DNA from: Gongronella butleri
Lineage: Eukaryota; Mucoromycota; Mucoromycetes; Mucorales; Cunninghamellaceae
DNA: 64,000 nucleotides
Direction of reading: 5' to 3'
NCBI GenBank assembly: GCA_025201375.1
Contig: JAIWZP010000063.1
Span: 80,491-144,490, forward strand
The notes under the pieces were generated by a model, which did no database searches, had not been told where the DNA came from, and worked only from the letters and a program-made list of their open reading frames with translations. Position 1 is the stretch's first letter; the number at the start of each line of letters is the position of its first letter. Below are positions 35,403-46,704 of the stretch, piece by piece. Both the position numbers and the translations under genes were made by a program.

Positions 35403-38242
35403 TCACACCTCGACGCTTGGGTTGCCCGAGTTTGTGCCATTTGGCAAGGTTGCACGATTTTGTCCCAAAGATGATGGGTATGGATGATGGTGGGAGAGGG
35501 ATTGTAGTACAGAGGAGCCTGCAGATGATGTGGACGACGTCATATAGTGTGGCGGTGTGCCTGAGGCTGTGGATGCATGCGATGAAGCACTTGCGCGGTC
35601 GTCGACGGGGTCATCGTCCATATCCATGTGTTGTGTGGTCTCTTGTGCCATTGAATGATGATGACCATGGCCGCTTCCAGGACGGCTGCTATCCATGGGT
35701 TCGCGCGGGGATGACGATGACGACGACGACATGAGCAATGCGTGTGACGAAAAGACGGTGGGCAGTGCCGTGGATGCCGAAGACGACGATGTGAGCTGGA
35801 TGGGCTGGATCAATGCCGGTGACGCGCCATTGGAGGCGCCATTGGACGAGCGCAGAGCAACAGCCGCAGCTACGGCTGCAGCAGTGGCGGCGACAGAGGT
35901 GGAAGTGGTCGAGGGCGTGGAGGATGTCGAGGAAGAGGACGATGGCGGCATCATGGAGGCCATGGCGGTATGCGCGGCGGTCAAATCGGCGATGGACGCG
36001 GTCGTGGACGCGCTGGACGCTGGTAAGTAGGCAGAAGACGACGCAAGGAAACGCGACCGACCAACTTCAAGCACCGCCTCTTCAGGAACAGCTTCCAGAA
36101 ACGCATGTTGGATGGACAATGGCACTAGAGTGAGCACATTGGATTTGAGCACATAGCCATAATGGCGGAACATGAAATTGAGCGTGAGCAGCTTGAGCCC
36201 AATCTCGTCGGCCAAAATCGCCTTTTCAAAAATAATCATGCAGCTGTCGACCGACATGTGTCTTTGGTATAATCGCTGACAGCACAGCTTTTTCAGACGA
36301 TGTTGCAGATACATGTTGGCAATCACCAGCAGGTCGCACACAATGTGCCATGGCTCATTGTCGTCCAATTGGTCGCTATACAGATATTTGAGAAAAGCAA
36401 GCACCACCTTGTGCGACTCGGGGATGTGGATCCGACGCTCCAGCGCCTCCACCATCCCACTCTTGTACACGTTGCGGAAATGAGGCCATCGCGTCATCAG
36501 AATCACCTGATGCACCTGAATCGCAGGCCCATCCGCAGGCACAATGGTGAAATCCGACAATTCCGGATTGTCGAGCATCTGAGCAAATTCACACAAGTAT
36601 TGCGATGGCGCAATGTCATACAGTCCCAAGGATTCGCCATTGATCATGAGCGCGTCCCTGTGAAAAAAAAGGGGGAAAAAAAAGTGAGAAAACATTATAA
36701 AAAAAAAGCGGGCGCGACCCATCGGTCGGGGTTCTCAATCGCTTTGGGAAGAAAGAAAAAGGACAAAAAATCGCCGAACCTGAAATGATCATAGCCTTGC
36801 GGGCGATAGGGATCGGTGTTTCCCAGAAAAAGCAGATGGTGAGTGATGACGGGCGAATAATCAAGACTAAAGTCTTCATTTTCAATGTGAGATGTTGTGT
36901 GGACCTCGTGGATGATGGTAAAGTAATTCCAGCCACCAACGTCAAAGTACACGTCGCATGCCTGGCGCTGCCACTCGAGCGTGTCGAGATCGAGCATCCA
37001 AAGCGTGTAGCCAATATTGCTGTCATTATTGTTTTGCGGTGCAAGCGCGTTTTGTTGCTGCTGGAGCGGCTGCTGGAGCGCGTTCTTGGTCATGAACCGG
37101 CCAAAGACGAGCAATTTGCCGCACACGGCGTCACAAAAGTGCTGGCTCTTCATCAATGCCATTTGCGTGTTTTGCGCCCCACTGAGCACAAGGTGGCACA
37201 TGAAATGCTGCGCCATGGATTGCAAATTCACGACAAACAGGTCGGACACGGTGTTGCCATGCTCGTCTTTGCCGCCATAAATGTACATTTTGCTGCCAAT
37301 GAGCGTGGCAGAGTGATTGTACCGCGGCTGGACCTCGTGCTGCCTCGACCACGTCATGGTCTTGAGATCGAGGATGTTCATCTCCTCCAGGACGTACGTG
37401 CCTACCCCCCAATAAAAAGAGATGCACGCGTCAATTGGGAAAAACTAAAAAAAAAAAGACGCGTCGCGGTGCAATTGAAGAGAGACATACACTCTGAACT
37501 CTTGGCAAAGCCGCCGTACACAAAGAGTTGGTCATCATGAACGACGGCCGTGTGCAGATAGCGTGCCGACACGCTGCCCGTGATATTGGGCTGCGTCCAT
37601 GTCATGGTGTCAAGATTGAAAATGTGCACGTCGTTGCAATAATCTTGGAATTCATTGCATCCGCCTAGGAAGAAAAAAAAAACGAATGAGGGTGCGTGGC
37701 GCAGGGCTAGGGAGGCAAATTGGCGGGATGTTCGTTGCAAAAGGGGGGCAATTAGGGGGAGGGAGGGATGGTTTATGTGGAAGGCGAGGGGGGAAATCAC
37801 CCTCATTGGCATGATCCCGCTGCTTTTTTTTTTTTTTTTTTACCAAATATGATGAATGAATTATTCCATTTTGTTGCCGTGTGACCATAGCGTTTGCTTG
37901 GGGACTGGCCCTCGACCGCCTATAAGCGCGTAAAATAATAAAAAAAAACCATGCAAAAAAAAAAAAAAAAAAAAAAGACGCGAAACAGAGAGAAGCAATG
38001 ATTGTCAATGAGCTTGTTGGCATGATTCATTTGAATCCTCTTTTTTCTCTACTTGCATGAAGTGTTTCCCAGCGCATGTCTTCAAAGTGGAGGACGTGCA
38101 AATCATGCGTAGCATTGCCACCTCCACCAAAGACGTAGAGTTTATTGTCCGTCTTGACAAAGGAGGGGCGCCATAGACCCGCCAAATTTTTCCCTGTGGT
38201 GTGAATGGGCTGCCCCGACTTTAGAAATGGCAAATAGGTCAT
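35403..38242 (-). CDS. Kelch-BTB-BACK protein (LZTR1-like architecture)
   Basis: Five exons (38242-38057, 37919-37844, 37664-37491, 37401-36780, 36657-35403) give 770 residues. Residues 1 to about 340 hold Kelch blades (KLYVFGGGG, RYGHTATKWNNSFIIFGG, ARYLHTAVVHDDQLFVYGG, RYNHSATLIGSKMYIYGG). A BTB domain follows from about 370 (LSDFTIVPADGPAIQVHQVI, SGMVEALERRIHIPES), then a BACK-like region, then about 190 residues of Ser/Ala/Thr/His low complexity. Such proteins are often substrate adaptors for Cul3 ubiquitin ligases or polarity factors. The first intron has a GC donor (GCAAGT at 38056), needed to keep frame. An extra upstream exon is possible because the blade set looks incomplete. It diverges from the Cla4-type kinase, so the two may share regulation. 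Confidence 0.88.
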
Positions 38243-39010
38243 GGTGAGCAAGCGAAAGGAGAAGAAGCAAAAGGGAAGGAAGGAAAAAAAAAAAAACGAA
38301 AGAACGGCAGGGTGGTGGTGATCCAAGGAAGTAAAAAAAAAATAACCGTGTGCGATGTATGGGCAGCCAGACAGAAATTATCCTGTGTGGGTTTAGGGAT
38401 GGACTCGTGGATGAGGCGAGGGGGTGAGGGGTCAAAGCGGCGCAAAAGTGAGGACACAGAGCAAAAAAGGTGTGATCAGGCGGTGGATTTGCGCGTCTAA
38501 GCGCCCAATTGGCAACCCGCTGGAGACGGCACACAAGAGCCAGGGCAGCGGGCCATGGCACGGGCTTCCGGAACGATTTTGTGCGGGGAGGTTTGACTTT
38601 TTTTCTTTTTTTCATTCCTTGTGGATGATCCTTTACGTAAAATTTTCCGAGGTGGCCTGTCAGGGGGGCCTATCTGTGTGTTGTTGTCAAGCAAATGTAC
38701 GCAAAGACCGGCCGACAAATCCCAAAAAGGGGAAAGGGGATCAACACCCCCTAGAGCCTTGCTCGGTTCTTTTTTTTTTTTTGTGTCACCGCCCATTGAG
38801 TGATTTGCACCACCCTGGAGAAGGGCCCATTGACTTAATTGGGTGCTCGTGAAATGCGGGACCTGAACCAGACTGGATGAAATGTATTTTTGGCAACAAC
38901 ACTAAGAAAAAAAAACAGGGCGCGACCCAATTTTGATATTTTGTTTTGTTTTTTTTCTACCTTTATCACGCCCTTTGTTTGCCGCTTCTACACACCCCCC
39001 TTATTGTTCC
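38243..39010. promoter_or_regulatory. Shared divergent promoter region (Kelch-BTB / Cla4)
   Basis: The 768 bases between two divergent start codons. No gene is recognised and no clear TATA box was seen; it has A/T runs and a T/C-rich leader before the kinase ATG. It could also contain a missed first exon of the Kelch gene. Confidence 0.45.
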
Positions 39011-41704
39011 ATGGCTGAAGTTATCAAAAGGGGCTATTTGTCGGTCAAAGAAGACGGGCTGCGCTCGTGGATATGGTCAAAACGCTATTTTATCCTTCGC
39101 GATCAGGCCTTGACTTTGCACAAGAATGAGGTAACTCTTTTTTTTTTTTGCTTCCCTTTTTGCTCTTAACACATGGAGATGAGCTTGCTCGTCTTGCACC
39201 AATTCCTTGTATACTGACCTTTGTTTGCCCGCAATTTGCTTGTTTTCCTCTCTTTTCTGTTCTTTTTTCGTAACCCCTTAGCAATCGAATCAGTGTGTTG
39301 CCGCCATTTTATTACGAGATGTCACGCAGGTCACTCGCACTGACCTCAAGCCCTATTGTTTCGAAATTGTCACCAAGGACAAGACGTTTTACGTCTCGTG
39401 CAAGAGCGATCAGGAGCTGTACACATGGATGGACGAAATTTACAATGTAAAAACGTGCACGGTCCCTCTCCCTTTTGTTTTTGCATGCTGATCCCTTTTT
39501 TTATTATTAGCGCTCGTCCGTTGGTGCCTCAGGACCCACCAATTTCGTGCACGAGGTGCATGTGGGCTTTGATGCTGTGACAGGCGCCTTCACCGTAAGA
39601 TTTATATGTTTTGATGTGCCATTGGATGCCAACATGTGCCCTCTTTTTTTTTTGTAGGGTTTGCCTGATCAATGGACGCAGTTGCTGAAAGGATCAGCCA
39701 TTACGGCAGAAGATGCGGCAAAGAATCCTCAGGCCGTGTTGGATGTGCTCGAATTCTACACAGAACAAACAAAACGTGAAGAAGAGGACGATTATGCGAT
39801 GCCGCCGCGCCACCGCCGTCCACCGCCACCAAAGGACTTGCAGCCACGCACCGCGCCTCATCGACCGGCACCTCCTCCCCCTCCATCGCCACTTTCGCCC
39901 ACACGTACGCGCGACATGCATCAAATGATGGACGACATGTCCATTTCGCGCCAGCCGCCGTCGCCGTATTCGCCACGATCTCCGTACAGCCCGCCCCAGG
40001 AACCGTTGCCCCGTCTGCCGGTAAATTTTTTAAGAAAAAATCGAAAAAAAATCGAAAAAAGGGGCGCGTGGCAGGCAAAAACATGTTTGAGTAACATTGG
40101 CCATTTTTTTTTCTTTTTTCCTAGTCGTACGCTCGTGAGAATCATGGGCACAGCAAGCCGCCCTCGGGCTATCCTCGCATGGAGCCATCCAGGTCACACG
40201 GACCCACGTCGCCGACCCTGCCGCGCTCGCACACGCACTCGCGCACCAACAGCTCGCACGGCTACGACGACCGCACCGCCGCCATGCAGGAACGCGAGCG
40301 CCGCGAGCGCGAACGTCGCCAACGTGAAAAGGAAAAGGAACGCATGATGCGCGAACGCGAAAAGGCCGCCGCGCAAATGTCCGTCGGCACCCCCGCGCCA
40401 AAGAAAAAGGTCGAACAGCGCATTAGCACCTTGACCGAGGCCCAGGTCATGGAAAAGCTGCGTAAGATGCCACCTCCTCCCCCCCTCAAAAAAAATGGAC
40501 GTTTTCTCATTTTTTCTTGTTGAATCTTGTTTTTGCAGGCTCCGTGGTGAATCGCGGCGATCCCAACACTTCGTACAAGCGAATTAAGCGCGTCGGCCAA
40601 GGGTAAAGAAGCGCGTCTGGAGGGCCAATTGGGCACGTTGCTCACGGAAAATGTATTTTTTTCTTTTATTGTAGTGCGTCCGGCTCCGTGTATGTCGCTG
40701 CGTCGCTCACGTCGAATGCCAAGGTGGCTATCAAGCAGATGGATCTCGCCCAGCAGCCACGCAAGGAATTGATCGTCAACGAGATTCTGGTCATGAAGGA
40801 ATCTCAACATCCCAATATTGTCAACTTTTTGGACTCGTATTTGGTGCGCAACAGCGAGCTCTGGGTGATCATGGAGTATATGGAAGGCGGCGCACTGACA
40901 GACGTCATCGACAACAACACAATGACAGAGCAACAAATTGCCACCGTGTGCCACGAGGTAAGAAATGGCAGAAAAACAAAAAAGCTTGTTTCCCTTGTGC
41001 AACCCTGATCACGTTGTTCTTTCCCCCTCCCGCGCCTTCCGCTCTTTTTTTTAGACCATTGCCGGTCTGCATCATCTTCATCAACAAAACATCATTCATC
41101 GTGATATCAAATCAGACAACATCCTATTGGATTTCCAAGGTCATGTCAAAATCAGTGATTTTGGCTTTTGTGCAAAGCTGAGCGATCAAAAGCGGAAACG
41201 TGCAACGATGGTTGGCACGCCCTATTGGGTAAAGTAGAAAAAAAAGCATCAGGCAGAGCCCTTCGTCAGTCTAAGGCTGGGATGCCCGCATCGCCGATGC
41301 AAAAAAAAAAAAAAAAAAAAAAAAGCCTCTCGCCGCGCTCTCCATTGACCCGTTTTTTTTTTCTTTAGATGGCGCCCGAGGTGGTCAAGCAGACACAATA
41401 TGGCGAAAAGGTGGACTGCTGGAGCATGGGCATTCTCACAATTGAAATGATCGAGGGCGAGCCTCCCTACTTGGACGAAGAGCCGCTCAAGGCGCTTTAC
41501 TTGATTGCCACTAATGGCACGCCCACGCTCAAGCATCCCGAACGCTTGTCGCGCGAACTCAAGAGCTACTTGGCCGTCTGCCTGTGTGTCGACGTCAGGT
41601 CACGAGCAAGCACCCAAGAATTGTTAGAACACGAATTCCTCAGAAAGGCCGGTCCTTTGGAATCCCTGGGTCCCTTGCTAAAGTTCAAAAACCAGAAACA
41701 TTGA
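39011..41704 (+). CDS. CLA4: p21-activated protein kinase, Cla4 type (PH-CRIB-kinase)
   Basis: Nine exons (39011-39130, 39282-39446, 39511-39594, 39658-40020, 40125-40461, 40539-40602, 40675-40957, 41055-41228, 41369-41704) give 641 residues. Order: an N-terminal PH domain (about 5-95; [20 protein letters not shown] ... YTWMDEI), a CRIB motif (about 100-120; [18 protein letters not shown]) that binds GTP-Cdc42/Rac, a Pro-rich linker, an Arg/Glu-rich helical stretch, then a complete Ser/Thr kinase domain from about residue 372. Kinase residues present: glycine loop GQGASGSVY, Lys in [23 protein letters not shown], activation loop VGTPYWMAPE. The PH domain marks the Cla4 rather than the Ste20 branch. 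It acts at the cortex in polarity, septins and morphogenesis. Confidence 0.96.
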
Positions 41705-42437
41705 TCCCCCCACCACTCTTTTTGCCATCCAATTCTCCTCCCTCGTTGATATTTATTGTATTTGGTCCCTTCCACCCACCCATCCTTCTTTATTTTGCCT
41801 CTTGTCACAAATTAAACAAAAAAATTGAACACGTTATTGCGGAATGGCGGTGCGAAAAAACAGGCATTGCAAGTACGACGCGTTCTTTTTGTTTTTTTTT
41901 GCATGCCACCACACGTGTCTCAACGGCGCGAACAATGCAGCCAATGAACGCGCGCAATGCACGCGTTCTTGTATTCCATTGGTTCGGCTAATCGGCCGCC
42001 GAATTGCCGAAAAACACGCGTTTCTTGAACGGCGCCATAAAATTAGCATGTTACGGCCATACGATTCTGAAAGCGCCAGATCCCGTCCGATCTCTGCAGC
42101 GATCCAGAATACGGCCTGGTTAGTACTGCGGTGAGAGATCACGCGGGAATACCAGGTGCTGTAATTTTTTATATAAACTACTTTTTTTTGTGCAATTCTT
42201 ATTTTATTTTGCATGTTGTTCTGTTTTTTTTTTTTTGTTTTTTGTTTTGTGCGTGGTGCGAGGCATGCTGCGCAACAGAGGCCAATCTGAAACGAGCGAT
42301 TTGGGCAAAGAGTGACGGCTTGCGGGGTTCAAATTCCCACTTTTGGTGCCAAACCTTGCATTTTTTTCGTGTTTGCCACTTGCCCCCCTTTTTTTTCTTT
42401 CTTTCGCCCTTTTTTCTTTTTTTTTCGTACCTTACAT
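41705..42437. other. Intergenic region between Cla4 and the first F-box gene
   Basis: No gene seen. It includes the kinase 3' region and a T-rich leader before the F-box ATG. Several ACGCG words occur around 41875-42030. Confidence 0.6.
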
Positions 42438-44276
42438 ATGGTTGACTTGCCGCTGGAGCTAGTGACGCTCATTTTATGCCACATGAGTGAGGACGACTTG
42501 CTAGAAAATGCTCGATTTGTCAATCGTGAATGGTCTCGTATTGCGCTAAAGGAAATCGTCAGGGATAAAATCTTCCATTTCGAAGACCTCGACATCCTCC
42601 GGCGCCACCTGAATTGCTTCCTTGCCAATCCAAACGCGCCCTTGCCGATAAATTACGTGGAATTCAACATGATGGAATTCGATCAGTCTTCACCTTATAT
42701 GTTTTACAACCGAGACAGCTTTGACGCGTACTGCTCGCTTGCCACTGCAGTGGCACGTCACCTGAGCAAAATCGATTGGATGTGGTTGTTTTTCAGAATC
42801 GATACACGCCGCCAGCCATATCAAGGGACCTTCATACAGCAACTCGTCCAAAATTCGACAATGAAAAAGCTTACACTCGACGTTACCATGCCTCCTCCAT
42901 TTCTTCACAATCTCTTGCCCTTTATCACGCCTCACCTATGCAGCCTTGAGCTCCAAACGGGCAATGGTTCTCAAAGCAGGGTTGATTTGGGCTTCATGCT
43001 TTCGTTGCTGCGCCGCTTTCCCAGTCTGAAGACAGTCATGATGGATTTCGTCAGCTGTAAAGTCGATGGCGTCCCTCTGGCAGACTTTGTTTGCACATCG
43101 TTAGCTGAGCATCCGCAGCATTTCAACATGGACACGGTGAATTTGTTATTTTGGAAAGACAGATGGGATCGCACCACGCCCCAGGAACGTCCGTCGGCAC
43201 ATCTTGCAAATGTTGCCTTGTTCTTTTGGCACCTCATGCCACGGCTTCGTCATTTCCTCATCAGTATCCACGACGACATGATCCATCAAAATCTTCCATT
43301 GGACTGCGCAATGCCTCCTCTTCTTGTCAACTACCCCAAGCACGTGCGTGTCTTGTATCGTGACCCGCCCACGGGCAGTCAATTGCCAACTCCCGCTGAT
43401 ACGATGGCGGCGGTCCCACTCATTCCTTGTGTTGACACCGATACCAAGCTCATGGATGTGGAATTGGGATACAACTCCATTTCCGCACTTGCACTTATAC
43501 CTCGATCGCGAATTAACACGCTCGAAATCGGTATAGCGTCTGGAGACCACGACCGGCTCAAAACCTTGCCATTGGCACTGCAAGGTCTAACCTCATTGAC
43601 GCGTCTGGAATTCTATGGCAATGGTCATCTGCCCGACGTGGAATCCATGTTCCCCGTTGAAACGCCAAATTGTAATCTCAAGGAGCTGGAATTCCGACGC
43701 TGCACACTCGATGACCCTGGTGCCCTGGAGAGGATGCTGCTTCGATTGCCGGCCTTGGCGACTCTCAGGCTGTCCAAGCTGAATTTTGCCTCGTGGTCCT
43801 ATGAACCAACCATGTTGTTTGAACATCCGTGGGTGCCCGCGCTGCGCTCTTTCATTGTCCCGCTCCAGTGGATGTCTTTGCCAACGGATGCCGCCGAAAT
43901 CTCCATTGATCACGACTTTGAAAAGTCGCGCGTGTGCTTTGTTCTGGCAAGCGACGCGCCTCCCAAAGAACCCAATGTGCAAGTGTGGACACACCGCAAT
44001 TTAGAATACTACGATACATCCACCAAAAAGGGACCTAGTAGGCTACGTAATGGCTACCTTCCTTGGATTTTCGAGCGCATTGTCTCGAACCGGAAGCTCA
44101 GGAAGACGACCGCGCCGAGACCAGGCTACCATCCGGGCCCCTTGGTGTTGCACGATCTTTATGCGCACCCTGGCGCGATTGTTTACATGTGCAAGTCCCT
44201 CAAGCAGGTGAAAATTTGTGAACGAAAAAAACACGTGTATGATTTATCATCCTATGAAACTGTTCCATTGTTCTAA
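42438..44276 (+). CDS. F-box protein with leucine-rich C-terminal region (copy A)
   Basis: Single exon, 612 residues. The N-terminal F-box (residues 2-45: VDLPLELVTLILCHMSEDDL, then NARFVNREWSRIALKEI) would bind Skp1 and recruit an SCF ubiquitin ligase. The remainder shows irregular leucine-rich segments (LTSLTRLEFYGNGHL, NCNLKELEFRRCTL, LPALATLRLSKLNF) that likely form the substrate-binding surface. It has the same plan and size as the two F-box genes downstream but is much more diverged, suggesting an older duplication. The ATG is the first after a long T-rich leader; the longer upstream frame is poly-Phe. Target unknown. Confidence 0.85.
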   Translation: MVDLPLELVTLILCHMSEDDLLENARFVNREWSRIALKEIVRDKIFHFEDLDILRRHLNCFLANPNAPLPINYVEFNMMEFDQSSPYMFYNRDSFDAYCSLATAVARHLSKIDWMWLFFRIDTRRQPYQGTFIQQLVQNSTMKKLTLDVTMPPPFLHNLLPFITPHLCSLELQTGNGSQSRVDLGFMLSLLRRFPSLKTVMMDFVSCKVDGVPLADFVCTSLAEHPQHFNMDTVNLLFWKDRWDRTTPQERPSAHLANVALFFWHLMPRLRHFLISIHDDMIHQNLPLDCAMPPLLVNYPKHVRVLYRDPPTGSQLPTPADTMAAVPLIPCVDTDTKLMDVELGYNSISALALIPRSRINTLEIGIASGDHDRLKTLPLALQGLTSLTRLEFYGNGHLPDVESMFPVETPNCNLKELEFRRCTLDDPGALERMLLRLPALATLRLSKLNFASWSYEPTMLFEHPWVPALRSFIVPLQWMSLPTDAAEISIDHDFEKSRVCFVLASDAPPKEPNVQVWTHRNLEYYDTSTKKGPSRLRNGYLPWIFERIVSNRKLRKTTAPRPGYHPGPLVLHDLYAHPGAIVYMCKSLKQVKICERKKHVYDLSSYETVPLF

Positions 44277-46657
44277 CTACACCCAGTAATAAACCAGAAA
44301 AATGTAACCACGCCTTTTTATTACTTACATTTGAAACATTTGAAACCTTTACAGCGCTTGGCTACCCATAGCCATCGATGCAAAAGTCCCTGTTTTAACG
44401 AAAATCAAAAGTTTTGTGTGTCATCTCGTGGTCTGCTTCGCGTGAACACATATCCTCACAGAGAGTCCATCGCATGCAACAACTCTGCCGCTCAAAGCAA
44501 GCGCCCAATACACGTGAGAATAGAAAGCCACGCGGGGGGCAATCGCATTTTGTAATCCTTTTGTGAACCAAACACGTCTTTTTACTAGGCTATTCTCCTG
44601 GCAGGGAACAACTTTGCTTCAAGCACACAGTCGGCTGCAATTTTGCCCTTTCATAAAAAAAAAGTTGAATAATGTGCCTTCTTTTTGGTGTTTTTGCATT
44701 TTTTCCCTTTATTTTTTTTTTTTTTTGTCGGACGATCTTCTTAATTTTGTATTACACTCCATTTGATGTAGTGGATTACGTATTACCTACTTGCTTACTG
44801 TAAAACTTTTGCTTATTGCATCAATCTTCCGCGGTGCCTGGGAAAAAAGATTGCTCAAAAAGAAATCACATTTGTACGTTCTGCAAATTTGCATGCCAAT
44901 TCCTCCATGTTATCATGGGCAGTGCTCTTGGAGGCATACCTACTGTAGGTACAGCTTTGCCGATCTGAATAGCGCGCCAGACAAGGCCCAGAAAAAAATT
45001 AATAATGAAGAAAGAAAGATCAATTTTGCCACTTTTGCCCATTTTTTGTCATTTTTCTTAAACAACCGAGTGCAAACTGCAAATACTGTACCTACTGTAA
45101 TTATTGTGAACATGTCGATAATATTTGCATTGGATTCATCTGCACAAGTGTCAGCAGGTCCCCCGGGCATCATTGATGGTGTGGCCGTAGTAGCCAACGT
45201 CACCATGAGATTCAACGGAATTTGCGGGTTCAAATACATCGATCGATTTACTGTAATAATAAAAATTGCAAGAAGGGAAAGGGGATCGGAAGGATGTTTG
45301 GAAGGAAAAGAGGGATGAGAAAAGATCTCGAACAGGGCTCCGGATCATCCTTGATCTGGAAATATTGGCGTGTGCTGTCACAAGATTGACAAAATGTCTA
45401 ATTGGTGATGCTGTGAGGTGATCCGACGCTTATTCAGGTACGTATTTTTTTCAAAAGAGACGCGCTGATGAACCATTCATTGCTTGTGAGATGGTAGCGC
45501 GACAATCTATAGGTGCATTCCCACGCAATGTGACCTGGGCGTACGCAATAAAAGAAGGAAATAATCAAGTGTCCAATTTGGATCATGCCGGTCACCATGC
45601 GTTGTCAATAAAATAAGCTTTGACAGCGTGATTTTCCATCGATCCGAGGATCGCCTGCAAAATCGGCTGATGTCCATAATTGGTGCCTCCGAGGCTTCAA
45701 GGGCGTGCCAGATGGATCGGGTACGCGTGCGCAGGGTTGTTGCAAATGCTTCACTTGCACATTTCGTTGCTTTTCTTTCCGTTTCTTTTTTTTTCAATTT
45801 GTCGCCAATGTCGCGCCTAGCACGCCATTGGCTAGACATTGGTCCGGATGCACGTGATTTTTGGCTGTGCAGACTAATGCTTGGTTTTGACTTGTATTTC
45901 TTGCTTGCTTGTTTCCCTTTCACTTTTTTCTTGATTGGTTCGATTGGCTTGCCTTGCCACGCCATGCGCGTCTTGGCCAGGCACTGATACATACATACAT
46001 GCTTCTTGCTTGGCAAATAATATTGAATACAGTATGATCTTGCCGTGTGTCAATTCGTTTTCTTTTTTTTTTTTAAACGCGCCATTGACGCATCAACGCG
46101 TCAATGGCTCCGAGCGCGTCGGCTCACGTGCTTTTTGCGCACGTTTGCCACTCGACGCGAGCTGGGCCGTGACAACAATGTCTCAATATAAATGGCTGGA
46201 CGCCTGGACCTCTAGCTTTCAGCGCCATGATGTTAAAAAAGACGCTCCGAAATGGCCTAATGAAAGGGATGATTGGTGGCGAGGCGATCCATTCATATCG
46301 TACCTATCATACTCCTCTGAGATGCCAAAAATCAAAACCGGTCAAAATGTCGTACTCTATGATACTTGATAATTGTACCTACAGTATATGTTTTCTGATG
46401 TGAGGGAAAGGAAGAAAATAAGGACGAAGGCTCGAAGGCGAGAGCGGGAATCACGAAAATAGAATAATAGACGAGAAAGAAAAAAAAAGACGCGTTGCCG
46501 CGAACAAACGAAAAGAGACGTGAATGGCGTCAGTTTGAGCTCGCGCCGACCCGCCTGTGCGAGGCGATTGCTATATTTGGATGGCACCCTCGTCACAGTG
46601 TGGACTTTCCTTTTTTTTTTTATGTTTTTGTCCTTCCTTTCACTCTCGTCTTTCTCC

Positions 46658-46689
<32 letters not shown>

Positions 46690-46704
46690 GCCACTCTCAA
46701 ATCA
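44277..46704. other. Intergenic region
   Basis: About 2.4 kb without a convincing gene. Frames of 175 codons (44791-45318, plus) and 169 codons (45507-46016, minus) have no recognisable domain. TACTGTA-type words occur at about 44941, 45087 and 46380. The first copy of the F-box promoter module begins at about 46391. Confidence 0.55.

Noticed and set aside
44791..45318. 175-codon plus-strand frame in the 44.3-46.7 kb gap
   Set aside because: No domain, biased composition and frame overlap with an antisense frame; the region contains TACTGTA-type words and looks non-coding.
45507..46016. 169-codon minus-strand frame
   Set aside because: Lysine/Arg/Ser-rich translation without family features; no promoter or splice context that supports a gene.
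46180..46369. Possible short gene starting at ATG 46178 near ATATAAAT
   Set aside because: The frame is about 60 codons with no conserved feature, and the TATA-like word lies inside the frame rather than upstream of it.
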